NCBI GenBank assembly: GCA_046330315.1
Contig: JAXLSZ010000009.1
Location: 194,416-258,415 of the forward strand
DNA: 64,000 nucleotides
Direction of reading: 5' to 3'
Origin: JAXLSZ01 sp046330315
GTDB taxonomy: Bacteria; Actinomycetota; Thermoleophilia; Solirubrobacterales; 70-9
Shown here: positions 48,259 through 56,671 of the stretch, piece by piece
Position numbering within the stretch: position 1 is the stretch's first letter
How the letters are laid out: the number at the start of each line of letters is the position of its first letter
Program-made: the position numbers and the translations under genes
Notes under the pieces: model-generated
Seen by the model: only the letters and a program-made list of their open reading frames with translations
Told to the model about the DNA's origin: nothing
The model's database searches: none

Positions 48259-49170
48259 TTAGCGCACCCAGGCCGGGTCGTTGCCGTGGTGCAACACGAC
48301 CCGGACGCGGCTGCCGTCGCGGCGCACGGTGCGGATCGTCCACTCCACGACCGGCAGGCGCTCCTGCTCGTAGACGAGGCTGCGGCCGCTCGGGGAGAAG
48401 TCCGGATGGAACTGCTGGGAGCGGTTGTGGATCAGGGCATGGGCGCGGCCCCCTCTGGAGCGCATGATCCAGGCGTGGTAGAAACCCCCCGGGCCGGCGT
48501 TGACGAAGGCGATCCGTCGCCCGTCCGGGGAGTAGGAGGGCTGCGAGGCGCTGGAACTGCGGAAGATCAGGTGCCCGCGGCCTCCCGAGAGCCTCACGGT
48601 GGCGATCCCGTCGTGGTGGCGCCCGCCGCCCTTGGTGTAGACGACCCGGCGCCCGTTCGGGGAGAACTGGGGATCGGTCCCGGCGGCCCGGGAGCGGGTC
48701 AAACGCCGCAGCCCGCGGCCGTTGACGCGCACCGTGTAGACGAACTGGGTGCTGTCGAAGACCCGATCCATCTTGCTGAACACCAGCCGCCGCCCGTTCG
48801 GCGAGATCTCCAGCGACTGGACGTCGAGGTCGATGAACTTGCGGACCAGCCGCAGGTGGCTGCCGTCGCGGCGCATCACGAAGAGGCGGTCGGCGGTGCG
48901 CGGGGGATTTGGCCCGCCCGAGTTGGTGATCACCGACTCGAGGAAGGCGATCCTGCCCCCGCCCCTGGTGGCCGAGGGGGAGAAAACGCGACCGCCGCCC
49001 CGCAGGCGGAAGAGGACGCGCCGGTCGCCCCCCTGCGGCGAGACCGAGACGATCGCCTTCTGGGTCGTGTAGAGGATGTGGCTGGCGGCGGCGGGGGAGA
49101 CGGCCGGCGAGGCGGCGGCGGAAAAGCTCAGCATCGAGGCCAGCGCGGCGACCCCTGCGATCCGCTTCAT
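48259..49170 (-). CDS. secreted TolB-like beta-propeller protein
   Basis: A 303-residue protein from ATG 49170 with a signal peptide (AGVAALASMLSFSAAASPAVSPAAA). Repeated blades end with PNGRR or PDGRR (ISPNGRRLVFSK, FSPNGRRVVYTK, YSPDGRRIAFVN, FSPSGRSLVYEQ), the hallmark of PD40/WD40-like TolB propellers. About six blades are present. It is probably extracellular and binds partner proteins or sugars. No catalytic motif is seen. Confidence 0.85.
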   Translation of the reverse strand: MKRIAGVAALASMLSFSAAASPAVSPAAASHILYTTQKAIVSVSPQGGDRRVLFRLRGGGRVFSPSATRGGGRIAFLESVITNSGGPNPPRTADRLFVMRRDGSHLRLVRKFIDLDVQSLEISPNGRRLVFSKMDRVFDSTQFVYTVRVNGRGLRRLTRSRAAGTDPQFSPNGRRVVYTKGGGRHHDGIATVRLSGGRGHLIFRSSSASQPSYSPDGRRIAFVNAGPGGFYHAWIMRSRGGRAHALIHNRSQQFHPDFSPSGRSLVYEQERLPVVEWTIRTVRRDGSRVRVVLHHGNDPAWVR

Positions 49171-49210
49171 GATGGAATCCTCCCAGGTGGACCCGTCGGC
49201 GACAAGCCCG

Positions 49211-50026
49211 GTGGACGAAGGTGGGCGCCCGCAGGGCGCCGGCGGCGGCCGCCCGCGCCCGGGGCCGGCGGAGGGGGCGGCTCGTGAGGAGGTCGAGCGC
49301 CTCGCCGAGCTGGTCTCCGCCTCCTCGCTCACCCTGGCCCTGACCGGGGCGGGGATCTCGGTGCCCTCGGGCATCCCGGACTTCCGTACCCCGGGATCGG
49401 GAATCTGGGAGGGGGTGGATCCCATGGAGGTCGCCCACATCGACGCCTTCCGTCGCGACCCGGCGAGGTTCTGGAGCTTCTACCGACCGCGCTTCCAGAT
49501 GCTCGGCGAGAAGCGCCCGAACCCCGCGCACGAGGCGCTGGCGGCGCTCGAGGAGAGGGGGCTGCTGGAGGCGGTGGTAACCCAGAACATCGACCGCCTG
49601 CATCGCGCCGCCGGCTCGAGGCGGGTGATCGAGATCCACGGCTCGATCGAGACCTCCTCCTGCACGGTGTGCGGGGGCAGCTACGGGATCGGGGAGGTCG
49701 AGGCCCTGTTCAACGAGGAGGGCGTCGCCGAGTGCTCGATGTGCTGCGGCCTGGTCAAGCCCGACGTGGTGCTGTTCGGCGAGATGCTCCCCGAGCGGGC
49801 GATCCTCGAGGCCCAGGAGCTGGCGGCCCGCGCCGAGCTGACCCTCTGCGTCGGCTCCTCGCTGGAGGTCCATCCGGCGGCCGGCCTGCCCGCGCTGACC
49901 CGATCGGCCGGCGGGCGGATCGCGATCGTCACCCAGGGGCCGACTCCCTATGACCGCGAGGCCGAGGTGAAGCTCTCCGGCGACGTGGTCACCGAGCTGG
50001 GCGACCTCCTCGGCGCGCTGGGCTGA
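49211..50026 (+). CDS. sirtuin (NAD-dependent protein deacetylase)
   Basis: The start is uncertain. ATG 49169 overlaps the divergent gene's own ATG, so GTG 49211 (271 residues) seems more natural. Motifs are intact: TGAGISVPSGIPDFR, TQNIDRLH, catalytic His in EIHGS, four zinc cysteines (CTVC, CSMCCG), PDVVLFGE and VGSSLEVHPAAGL. It removes acyl groups from lysine using NAD. The zinc Cys-Cys pair in the second set is slightly unusual but the spacing is compatible. Confidence 0.92.
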   Translation: MDEGGRPQGAGGGRPRPGPAEGAAREEVERLAELVSASSLTLALTGAGISVPSGIPDFRTPGSGIWEGVDPMEVAHIDAFRRDPARFWSFYRPRFQMLGEKRPNPAHEALAALEERGLLEAVVTQNIDRLHRAAGSRRVIEIHGSIETSSCTVCGGSYGIGEVEALFNEEGVAECSMCCGLVKPDVVLFGEMLPERAILEAQELAARAELTLCVGSSLEVHPAAGLPALTRSAGGRIAIVTQGPTPYDREAEVKLSGDVVTELGDLLGALG

Positions 50027-50086
50027 CCGCGCCCGATTCCGCCCCCCGCCGAACTGGAGCCATTTGGGGCCGCCCAGGGACCAACA

Positions 50087-50276
50087 ATGGCTTCAGCCGG
50101 GCCGGCGGGGTGGCTTCAGCTGGACCGGCGGGGTGGCTTCAGCTGGACCGGCGGGACAGCTTCAGCCGGGCCGGGGGATATGGCTTCAGCCGGGCCGGGG
50201 GATATGGCTTCAGCCGGGCCGGGGGATATGGCTTCACCCGGGCCGGCGGATATGGCTTCAGCCGGGCCGGGGGGCG
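50087..50276 (+). repeat. 23-24 bp tandem repeat, eight copies, open for translation
   Basis: The unit (A)TGGCTTCAGCCGGGCCGGGGGAT begins at about 50087, 50111, 50134, 50157, 50180, 50204, 50228 and 50252. The first four units are 23 bp and more diverged; the last four are 24 bp and nearly identical. In one plus-strand frame the 24-bp part would encode MASAGPGD repeats. It ends exactly at the stop of the opposite-strand VOC gene (50277). Confidence 0.9.
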
Positions 50277-50678
50277 CTAGCCAAGAGGCGTGCGCGGGGC
50301 GTAGCGGTGGTGGAGCATGAGGGCGTTTCCATCCGGGTCGCGGAAGAAGGCCATGTGGCAGACACCGGTGTCCATTGTCTCCGCCCCGAACTCGACGCCG
50401 CGCGACTCCAGCTCCGCTCGGGCCGTCTCCACGTCCTCGACGTGCAGGCCGATCGGGTGGCCGATCGGCCGGAACTCCATGCCGAAGGACTCCGACTCGA
50501 TCACCGCCAGCGTCAGGTTCCCGGTCTCGAACTCCGCTCCCGGCCGCTGGCCGTAACGGGCCGACAGCGGCAGGCCCAGCACCTTGCCGTAGAACTCGAC
50601 CGCAGCGTCGAAATCCTGGGTCGGGACGTAGACGAAATCGACGCCGCTGATCACGTGGGACTCTTTATCGCTGACCAT
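50277..50678 (-). CDS. VOC family (glyoxalase-like) protein
   Basis: A 133-residue protein from ATG 50678; GTG 50654 (ISGVDFVYVPTQDFDAAVEFYGK) is an equally good start that would avoid the repeat element. The betaalphabetabetabeta pair reads VDFVYVPTQDFDAAVEFYGKVLGLPLSARYGQ then MEFRPIGHPIGLHVEDVETARAELESRGVEF and CHMAFFRDPDGNALMLHHRY. Likely metal ligands His and Glu/Asp are present. It could be a small glyoxalase, dioxygenase or binding protein. Confidence 0.85.
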   Translation of the reverse strand: MVSDKESHVISGVDFVYVPTQDFDAAVEFYGKVLGLPLSARYGQRPGAEFETGNLTLAVIESESFGMEFRPIGHPIGLHVEDVETARAELESRGVEFGAETMDTGVCHMAFFRDPDGNALMLHHRYAPRTPLG

Positions 50679-50700
50679 CAGGGGAAAAAGGTCCCACGTC
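50653..50700. repeat. palindromic interspersed repeat, copy 3
   Basis: ACGTGGGACTCT ... GGGGAAAAAGGTCCCACGT, with outer arms ACGTGGGAC/GTCCCACGT forming a 9-bp stem and the same purine run as copies 1 and 2. It overlaps the first codons of the VOC gene, so it may supply that gene's start or ribosome-site context. Confidence 0.7.
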
Positions 50701-50804
50701 GGGTGGGGTGTGGAGGAGGTGACGGACGAGGTGACGGGACGCGCACGGAATGCTGACCGTATCCGAGTTCGGCGGCTGGCTCGGCCCCCGGCCATAATCG
50801 TCGC

Positions 50805-51905
50805 GTGAGCGAGCCAGGCGGAAGCGGCGGGGACAGCGGCGCGGCGCTGGTCGAGCGGGCCTACGAGGCCTGGAACAGCGCCGATCTCGAGGCCTTCCTT
50901 GAGACCCTCGACCCCGCCGTCGAGTGGCGGCCGGCCGGGGCCTTCCCGGGCATCGGGCGCGAGTACCTGGGCCACGCGGGGGTGCGCCGCTTCTGGGAGG
51001 ACTTCCACGAGCCCTGGGAGCGGATCGAGATCGAGATGGAGGAGGTGGTCGAGGCCGGCGAGGAGATGGTGGTGAAGATCCGCTTCACCGGCCACGGCCG
51101 CGAGGGGATCAGCGTCGAGGCCCTGTTCGGGCAGCGCTACCGGATCGCCGGCGGCCGCCTGGTCTCGATGCTCGGCTACATGAGCTGGGAGGAGGCCAGC
51201 GCCGCGGCGCTGCCGCCGAGCGCCGTGATCTTCGACAACGACGGGCTGCTGCTCGACACGGAGTCGGTCTGGACGCGTGGCGAGCAGCAGCTCTTCGAGC
51301 GGCGCGGCCTCGAGTTCACCCTCGAGCACAAGCAGGAGATCGTCGGCTCTCCGGCCCACATCGCGGGGGCCATCCTGGAGCGGCGGCTGGGCGAGCCGGG
51401 CCGCGCCGAGGAGCTGATCGCCGAGCTCGACGAGCTGGTCATGGCTGAGCTGGGCAACGGGGTCGAGGAGATGGTCGGGGCGCGCGGCCTGGTCGAGGAG
51501 CTGCGAGCGCGGGCGGTCCCGATCGCGCTGGTCTCCAACTCGCCCCGGCCCTTCATCGAGAAGGCGCTCGGCGAGGCCGGCCTGGCCGATGCCTTCGGGG
51601 CGATCGTCAGCGGCCACGAGGTCCCCGCGCCAAAGCCCGAGCCCGATCCCTACCTCGAGGCCTGCCGGCGGCTCGGGGTCGAGCCGGGCCGGGCGGTGGT
51701 GGCGCTGGAGGATTCCCCGACGGGCGTCGCTTCGGCCCGCGCCGCCGGCCTCACGGTGATCGGCGTCCCCTCGGTGCCGGGTGTGGAGCTGCCCGCGGCC
51801 CACCACGCGGGGAACTCGCTCGAGGACGAGCCGGTGCTGCGCCGCCTCGGCCTCTGGCCGAGCCAATCCACCTCAGAGCCGGGTCGAGCTTCAAGTTCCC
51901 GCTGA
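50805..51905 (+). CDS. SnoaL-like domain fused to HAD phosphatase
   Basis: A 366-residue protein from GTG 50805. Residues 10-130 are an NTF2/SnoaL fold (ALVERAYEAWNSADLEAFLETLDPAVEWRPAG). Residues 137-355 are a HAD subfamily IA hydrolase: FDNDGLLLDTES (nucleophile Asp, motif I; Asn replaces the usual second residue), VSNSPRP (motif II), KPEPDPYLEA (motif III Lys) and ALEDSPTGVASARAAG (motif IV). The HAD part resembles beta-phosphoglucomutase-like phosphatases. I do not know this domain pairing from the literature. Confidence 0.88.
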   Translation: MSEPGGSGGDSGAALVERAYEAWNSADLEAFLETLDPAVEWRPAGAFPGIGREYLGHAGVRRFWEDFHEPWERIEIEMEEVVEAGEEMVVKIRFTGHGREGISVEALFGQRYRIAGGRLVSMLGYMSWEEASAAALPPSAVIFDNDGLLLDTESVWTRGEQQLFERRGLEFTLEHKQEIVGSPAHIAGAILERRLGEPGRAEELIAELDELVMAELGNGVEEMVGARGLVEELRARAVPIALVSNSPRPFIEKALGEAGLADAFGAIVSGHEVPAPKPEPDPYLEACRRLGVEPGRAVVALEDSPTGVASARAAGLTVIGVPSVPGVELPAAHHAGNSLEDEPVLRRLGLWPSQSTSEPGRASSSR

Positions 51906-51928
51906 TTATCGTCGGGAAGTTGAAGCTC
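51886..51928. terminator. hairpin between convergent genes
   Basis: GAGCTTCAAGTTCCCG (51886-51901) pairs with CGGGAAGTTGAAGCTC (51913-51928), 16 bp with one G-G mismatch and an 11-base AT-rich loop. It overlaps the last codons of the HAD gene and would end both converging transcripts. Confidence 0.65.
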
Positions 51929-51945
51929 GGCGGGGGGTGGGGGGC

Positions 51946-52941
51946 TCAGCCGGCGGGTGCGAAGCGGGCGTCGAGCCAGGCGATCAGGTCACCGATCACC
52001 CGCTCGCGATCCTCGGGCCGCTCGTTGAACACCTCGTGGCGCAGGCCCTGGTAGACGTCCAGGGTCTTGTCTTCGGAGCCGGCCAGCCGGTTGACCGTGC
52101 GGCTTGCCTCGACCGGGACGAGCCGGTCCTCGCTGCCGTGCAGGCCGTGGAGGGGGAGGGCGAGGGTCGGGAGGCGGTCGGGGAAGGCCTCTATCGCCGC
52201 CGCGATCTCTGCGACCGTGCGGGCCGGGAGCCTGCCGTGGTGGACGAGCGGGTCGGCGACGTAGGCCTCGACCGCCGCGGGGTCGCTGCTGATCAGCTCG
52301 GCGTCGACCTCGAAGACCCCGAACCCGGGCGCGATCGCCGAGAGAGCCCTGCCCGCCAGGCGCTGCGCGGAAGATGCCGACCGAAGCGTCGCGGCGGGCG
52401 CGGAGAGGACGAGCGCGTCGAGCCTCGAGGGATCGCCGAGCGCGTAGTGGAGGGAGAGGCAACCGCCCATGCTGTGGCCGAGCAGGACCAGCGGGACCTC
52501 GGGATCCGGGGCGGCCGCGATCCCGATGAAGGCGTCGAGGTCCGAGGCGGCGTTGTCCATGCGGTCGATCACCGCGCGGCGCCCCTCCGAGCGCCCGTGC
52601 CCGCGGTGATCGAGCGCCCAGGCCGGGTAGCCGGCCACGGCCAGGCGCTCGGCGAGGTGGGCGTAGCGGCCGCCGTGCTCGGATACCCCGTGCGCGATCA
52701 CGACGACGGCGCGGGCCGGCGCTTCCGCCCGCCATCCCTGCCAGTAGATCTCCAGGTCTTCTGCCCCCGCGAAGGTGCCCTCACGGTGGGTAAGGCCGGC
52801 GTCCGAAGCATCGCGGCCGCCCCCGGCGCCAACGTCCGCGGGATCCCCGCCGCGCCCTGCGCCCGGGGCCGCGGGATCCCCGCCGCGCCCTGCGCCCGGC
52901 CCGCTCGCCGTCTCCGCAACGGTCTCCTCGTCCCTCCCCAT
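51946..52941 (-). CDS. alpha/beta hydrolase, monoacylglycerol-lipase-like
   Basis: A 331-residue protein. After a Gly/Asp-rich, repetitive N-terminus (GAGRGGDPA twice) the serine hydrolase fold is complete: IAHGVSEHGGRYAHLAERLAVAGYPAWALDHRGHGRSEG, GHSMGG nucleophile elbow, PAATLRS, LHGSEDRLVPVEASR with the catalytic Asp and GLRHEVFNE with the His. This is typical of monoacylglycerol lipase/lysophospholipase. It is the last gene of a minus-strand operon. Confidence 0.9.
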   Translation of the reverse strand: MGRDEETVAETASGPGAGRGGDPAAPGAGRGGDPADVGAGGGRDASDAGLTHREGTFAGAEDLEIYWQGWRAEAPARAVVVIAHGVSEHGGRYAHLAERLAVAGYPAWALDHRGHGRSEGRRAVIDRMDNAASDLDAFIGIAAAPDPEVPLVLLGHSMGGCLSLHYALGDPSRLDALVLSAPAATLRSASSAQRLAGRALSAIAPGFGVFEVDAELISSDPAAVEAYVADPLVHHGRLPARTVAEIAAAIEAFPDRLPTLALPLHGLHGSEDRLVPVEASRTVNRLAGSEDKTLDVYQGLRHEVFNERPEDRERVIGDLIAWLDARFAPAG

Positions 52942-52946
52942 CGCGC

Positions 52947-53864
52947 CTATCCTCGCAGCACCCGCCGACGGCGCAGGACCCGCTCGCAGAGCTCGATCAG
53001 CTCCCGCACTCGCTCGCGCTCGGCCGCGGCGGGCTCACCCGCCAGCGCCGACTCGGCGGCGTGCGCGGCCTCGTCCCGCCGCGAGCGCAGCAGCTCCATG
53101 TCCTGCTCGTGGCCGGGGTCGGCGACCGCGCCCCCGAGCTCGGCCAGCAGCGCGTCGAGGCCGATGCCGAGCTGCAGGGCGGCCTCGCGCCAGCGCCCCG
53201 CGTCGAGGTCGGAGCGGGCCCGCAGGATCAGCGTCTCGCAGGCGTCGAGGCGCTCGCGGCCGCCCAGCACGGCGGCCACCCTCTCCTGGGGGCGCAGCTC
53301 GTCGCGCCGGCGCCGGCGCCGCTCGGCGCCCCCCCGCATGTCCAGCCTGCGGGCGACCGCGAAGGCGCCCTCGGCGACCTGCTCGCCGCTCCCGAAGCCG
53401 ATCCGCACAGCGACCGCGTCGGCCGCGGAGAGCTCGGGGGCCGCCGGGCCGCCGCTGGTGACCGCGTGGACGTGCAGCGCCCGGTTCAGCAGCGCCATCC
53501 CCTCGTTGACCAGGAGGTCGGCGGTCTCCTCCGCCTCGCAGGCCTGATCGAGCCAGCGGGCCGCCTCCTCCTCGACGGGGAACGGCTCGAAGGCGCGGAT
53601 CGCGGTGACGCGGGTCAGGGGCAGGGGCTCGGGGGGCGATTCCGGCTCGGCCTCCCTGGGGCGGCGCCGGCGCCGCCGGGGCGGGGGCGGCGCGCCCTCC
53701 GTGGAGACGACCAGCACCCGCTCGTCCCCCGCCGGCGGCCCAGGCGCCCCGGCCCCGGCCGGTGCCTCGCCGCCCGCATCGCCGGGCCCCGGGTCACCCT
53801 CCGCCTCGCGGGCCAGGTAGCGGCCGTCGGGCATGCCGATCGGCCCGGCCCAGTCGAACTGCAC
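52947..53864 (-). CDS. hypothetical acidic/basic helical protein
   Basis: A 305-residue protein. A Pro/Gly-rich N-terminus contains a polybasic PPPPRRRRRRPRE stretch. The rest is helical: VEEEAARWLDQACEAEETADLLVNEGMALLNRALHVHAV, RERLDACETLILRARSDLDAGRWREAALQLGIGLDALLAELGG, and a long C-terminal coiled coil. No family is recognised. It lies 28 bp downstream of the wall hydrolase gene and 5 bp before the lipase gene, so an operon is likely. Confidence 0.7.
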   Translation of the reverse strand: MQFDWAGPIGMPDGRYLAREAEGDPGPGDAGGEAPAGAGAPGPPAGDERVLVVSTEGAPPPPRRRRRRPREAEPESPPEPLPLTRVTAIRAFEPFPVEEEAARWLDQACEAEETADLLVNEGMALLNRALHVHAVTSGGPAAPELSAADAVAVRIGFGSGEQVAEGAFAVARRLDMRGGAERRRRRRDELRPQERVAAVLGGRERLDACETLILRARSDLDAGRWREAALQLGIGLDALLAELGGAVADPGHEQDMELLRSRRDEAAHAAESALAGEPAAAERERVRELIELCERVLRRRRVLRG

Positions 53865-53892
53865 GAATCCGAATTGCCGGGCCAGGGGAGCT

Positions 53893-56448
53893 CTACCGCG
53901 AGCCGGCCGTCCGGGAGCCCTTCGACCCGCCGGCCCCCTGGCCGCCGCCCACCGCGGTCCCGGGCGGGGAGACGGGGACGCTGGGGTTGTCGATCTCGCC
54001 GAGCCGCTTGATCAGCCGGCGCCACTGCTCGGGGCTGAGGTTCTGCGTGCCGCCGCCGCCCAGCGCCGCCCCGTACTGCGGGTAGTAGCCGACGTGGACG
54101 TGGTCGTAGTGGTCGGGGAGCGCGAAGCTCTGCGGGCCCGGCAGGTCCTCGAGCGAGATGATCTGGTGAGGGGCCATCGTCCCCTGCAGCTGCAGAAGGC
54201 TCTTGATCAGGGAGTCGGCGAGGGAGCCCGGGCCCTGGTGGCCGGTCACCACCACCCCGTTGATCACCGCGATGTCCATGGCGTTGCCGGAGCTGTGCTC
54301 GGAAACGTAGCCGGATGAGGTCAGGAAGCTGTGGCCGCACTTCAGCGAGGTGATGGTCAGGCGGTACCCCTTCTCGACCAGGTACTCCATGGCGGCGAGG
54401 ATGCGGCGGTCGATCTGCCCGGTGGCGATGTCGGTGCGCCCGCAGGAGTAGATCGAGAGGCGGGGGTCGCTGAGGACGCGGCGCTGGAGCGCCTCCTTGG
54501 AGAGCAGCAGCACGCCGCCGATGCCGAGCTGGTCCTGGAGGGAGTTCTTGCCGTTGGCCCCGTAGATCGCGGTCGCCTCGAGCAGCTTCCAGCCGTCGAG
54601 GATCGGCTTGGGGTCGATCGGCGGGCTCTTCTTGCCGGGCGGGCGGATCGAGAAGCTGATGTGCGGCTGCTCGGACTCGCCGGCCCCGGCCAGCCTGCCG
54701 AGGATGGTGCCGCCGATCACCCGCGAGCCGACCCGCAGCGGGCGCAGGTCGGCGTTGCCGGTGTTGCCGGTGTAGACGTCGTTGAAGTAGTTGCGGTAGC
54801 TGGCGTAGCCGGCGAGGCGGACCTGGGTGCCGCCGTTGACCTGGGCCGCCCGGGCGCGAATGTGGGGCCGGCGGGGCAGCGCGTAGAGACGTGGCCGCAC
54901 GCTCGAGGCGTTGCGCGGGTTGCCGCCGGTGTCGGTGCTCGCCGGCTGACCGAGCGGCTGCGAGGCCCCTGTTCCGGGGGCGGTGACGCCGCCGGCGGCG
55001 TTCGGGATCGCCTGCGAGGCGCCGGCGGCTGGGCCGCTCCCCGCGCCCGGTTGGGCGCCGCCGCTTCCCGCCACCGATCCGCCCGAGACTCCGGCGCTCG
55101 GGCCGGCACCCGTGGAGCCGCCGCCTGCCGAGCCTCCGGCCACGGCCGCGCCGGCCGCGGCGCCGGCCGCCAGGCTGCCCTCGTGTTCGGGCCTCGTCCC
55201 GACCTTCACCGCGGGTCCCGCGGGTCCCGCGCTGTCGCCGCGTGCCGCGGTCTTCGGGTCGGTGGCCGGGGCGGTCGGCTTGCGGTCGGCCGGCGGCGTG
55301 ACCAGCTTGAAGTCGGCGGCGGTCAGCTTCTCGGGGCGCGGCACCGGGTGCACCCGGGCGATCTCGCCGATGTGGCCGTAGGTGTAGCGGTTGCCGTAGG
55401 CGTCCTCGAGGACGATGTAGGAGCCCAGCGCCGCGGAGGTGCCCATCGCCCTGATCACCCCGTCGTTGACCGCGATCACCGGCGCGTCGGCGCGGGAGAA
55501 GATGTCGATCGCCTCGCGACCGGGCGAGGAGGAGACGACCTGGGCGGCGTTGCCGAGCTGGGTGCGGCCGGTCGTCGTGTCGTGCCGCGCCCGGCTGGTC
55601 GAGATCTGGTCCGCGTAGCGGGCGTTGGCGGCGACCGGGAAGTGGGCGCCCTCGGTTAGGCCCGTGAGCGATCCGACCAGCGCGTCGGGCAGCCGGCTGT
55701 AGGCCCGCGCGTAGAGCAGCACCTCCTGCACGTACCAGTCGGCGTGGTTGTAGGCGAAGATCGCGTCGTAGAGGTGGGCGCTGCCGCCGGCCGCCCGCAG
55801 GTAGCGAGCCGCGGCACAGATCGCGTCGACCGGGTTGTAGGGGTCCTTGCGGCGGTCGCCGTTGGCGTCCACCCCCCAGTCGGCCCAGGTCGCCGGCATG
55901 AACTGCATCCAGCCCTCCGCCCCGGCGGTGGAGACGTTGAGGTTGGTGCCGAAGGCGGTCTCGATCTTGTTGATCGAGGCCAGGACCTCCCAGGGGATGT
56001 CGTACTCGGTGCCGCAGGCCTGGTAGATCGGCAGCAGGAAGGGCGGGATCTCGAAGGAGTCGATGAGGAAGTTGGGGACGCCGATCGGGGCGATCCCGGC
56101 CAACCCTGCACCAGTGGTCGAGGTGTTGTTGACCGAGGGCGCCGTCGGTGCCCCGGAGGAGTTGGAGGGAACCGGGGAGGGGGTGCTGCCGCCGGTCTCG
56201 GTCTCGCCGGGGCTGACGATCCCGCCGGAGGGCGGCGCCTTGATGGTGTCGTTGGCGCTGACGCCGCCGGGGGAGATCGAGGGGCCGGTGACCACCGAGG
56301 GGCCGGTCGCGGCCGGCTGGCCCGCCGGGGTCGCTCCGGAACCTGTCTTCGGCGCCGCCGGGACCTCGGCGCCGGCGAGGCCCGCACCCAGCGCAGCGAC
56401 AGCCATGAAGCCGGCGAGCGCGAAGGTCAGTGCGAGCTTCTCTCTCAT
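53893..56448 (-). CDS. secreted multidomain cell-wall hydrolase
   Basis: An 851-residue protein with a signal peptide (LALTFALAGFMAVAALGAGLAGA). After a Ser/Thr/Pro-rich linker, residues about 130-250 are a lytic-transglycosylase-like domain (WEVLASINKIETAFGTN with catalytic Glu, AGAEGWMQFMPATWADWG). Residues 310-590 contain an M23-like (LytM) region split by a Gly/Ala/Pro-rich insert (VIAVNDGVIRAMG, YGNRYTYGHIG, PHISFSIRPPG). The end (690-800) resembles an M15 D-Ala peptidase: CGHSFLTSSGYVSEHSSGNAMDIAV and DHYDHVHVGYY. It probably remodels peptidoglycan outside the cell. Confidence 0.85.
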   Translation of the reverse strand: MREKLALTFALAGFMAVAALGAGLAGAEVPAAPKTGSGATPAGQPAATGPSVVTGPSISPGGVSANDTIKAPPSGGIVSPGETETGGSTPSPVPSNSSGAPTAPSVNNTSTTGAGLAGIAPIGVPNFLIDSFEIPPFLLPIYQACGTEYDIPWEVLASINKIETAFGTNLNVSTAGAEGWMQFMPATWADWGVDANGDRRKDPYNPVDAICAAARYLRAAGGSAHLYDAIFAYNHADWYVQEVLLYARAYSRLPDALVGSLTGLTEGAHFPVAANARYADQISTSRARHDTTTGRTQLGNAAQVVSSSPGREAIDIFSRADAPVIAVNDGVIRAMGTSAALGSYIVLEDAYGNRYTYGHIGEIARVHPVPRPEKLTAADFKLVTPPADRKPTAPATDPKTAARGDSAGPAGPAVKVGTRPEHEGSLAAGAAAGAAVAGGSAGGGSTGAGPSAGVSGGSVAGSGGAQPGAGSGPAAGASQAIPNAAGGVTAPGTGASQPLGQPASTDTGGNPRNASSVRPRLYALPRRPHIRARAAQVNGGTQVRLAGYASYRNYFNDVYTGNTGNADLRPLRVGSRVIGGTILGRLAGAGESEQPHISFSIRPPGKKSPPIDPKPILDGWKLLEATAIYGANGKNSLQDQLGIGGVLLLSKEALQRRVLSDPRLSIYSCGRTDIATGQIDRRILAAMEYLVEKGYRLTITSLKCGHSFLTSSGYVSEHSSGNAMDIAVINGVVVTGHQGPGSLADSLIKSLLQLQGTMAPHQIISLEDLPGPQSFALPDHYDHVHVGYYPQYGAALGGGGTQNLSPEQWRRLIKRLGEIDNPSVPVSPPGTAVGGGQGAGGSKGSRTAGSR

Positions 56449-56671
56449 CAGACGGCGACTCTCCTCCCGCTAGCCGGGGGAAGCCGGGGGGCCGGCGTTT
56501 CGCCCGTCCGGTCTCTCCCCGCTCGGGACGGCAACGCTATTTGTTCCTCTCTCCCTTTGCAAGAGGCACCCGTGCCCGAAAACCTACCCTCCGGGGGCGG
56601 ACGAAGCGGCGCGCCCCGCGCGGGGTTAACGCGCCCACAACCTTGTCCGGCCGCTCGCTAGGCTGGGTGGG

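Noticed and set aside
50087..50276. CRISPR array
   Set aside because: The 23-24 bp units are directly adjacent without unique spacers, and no cas genes are in the window; it is a minisatellite.
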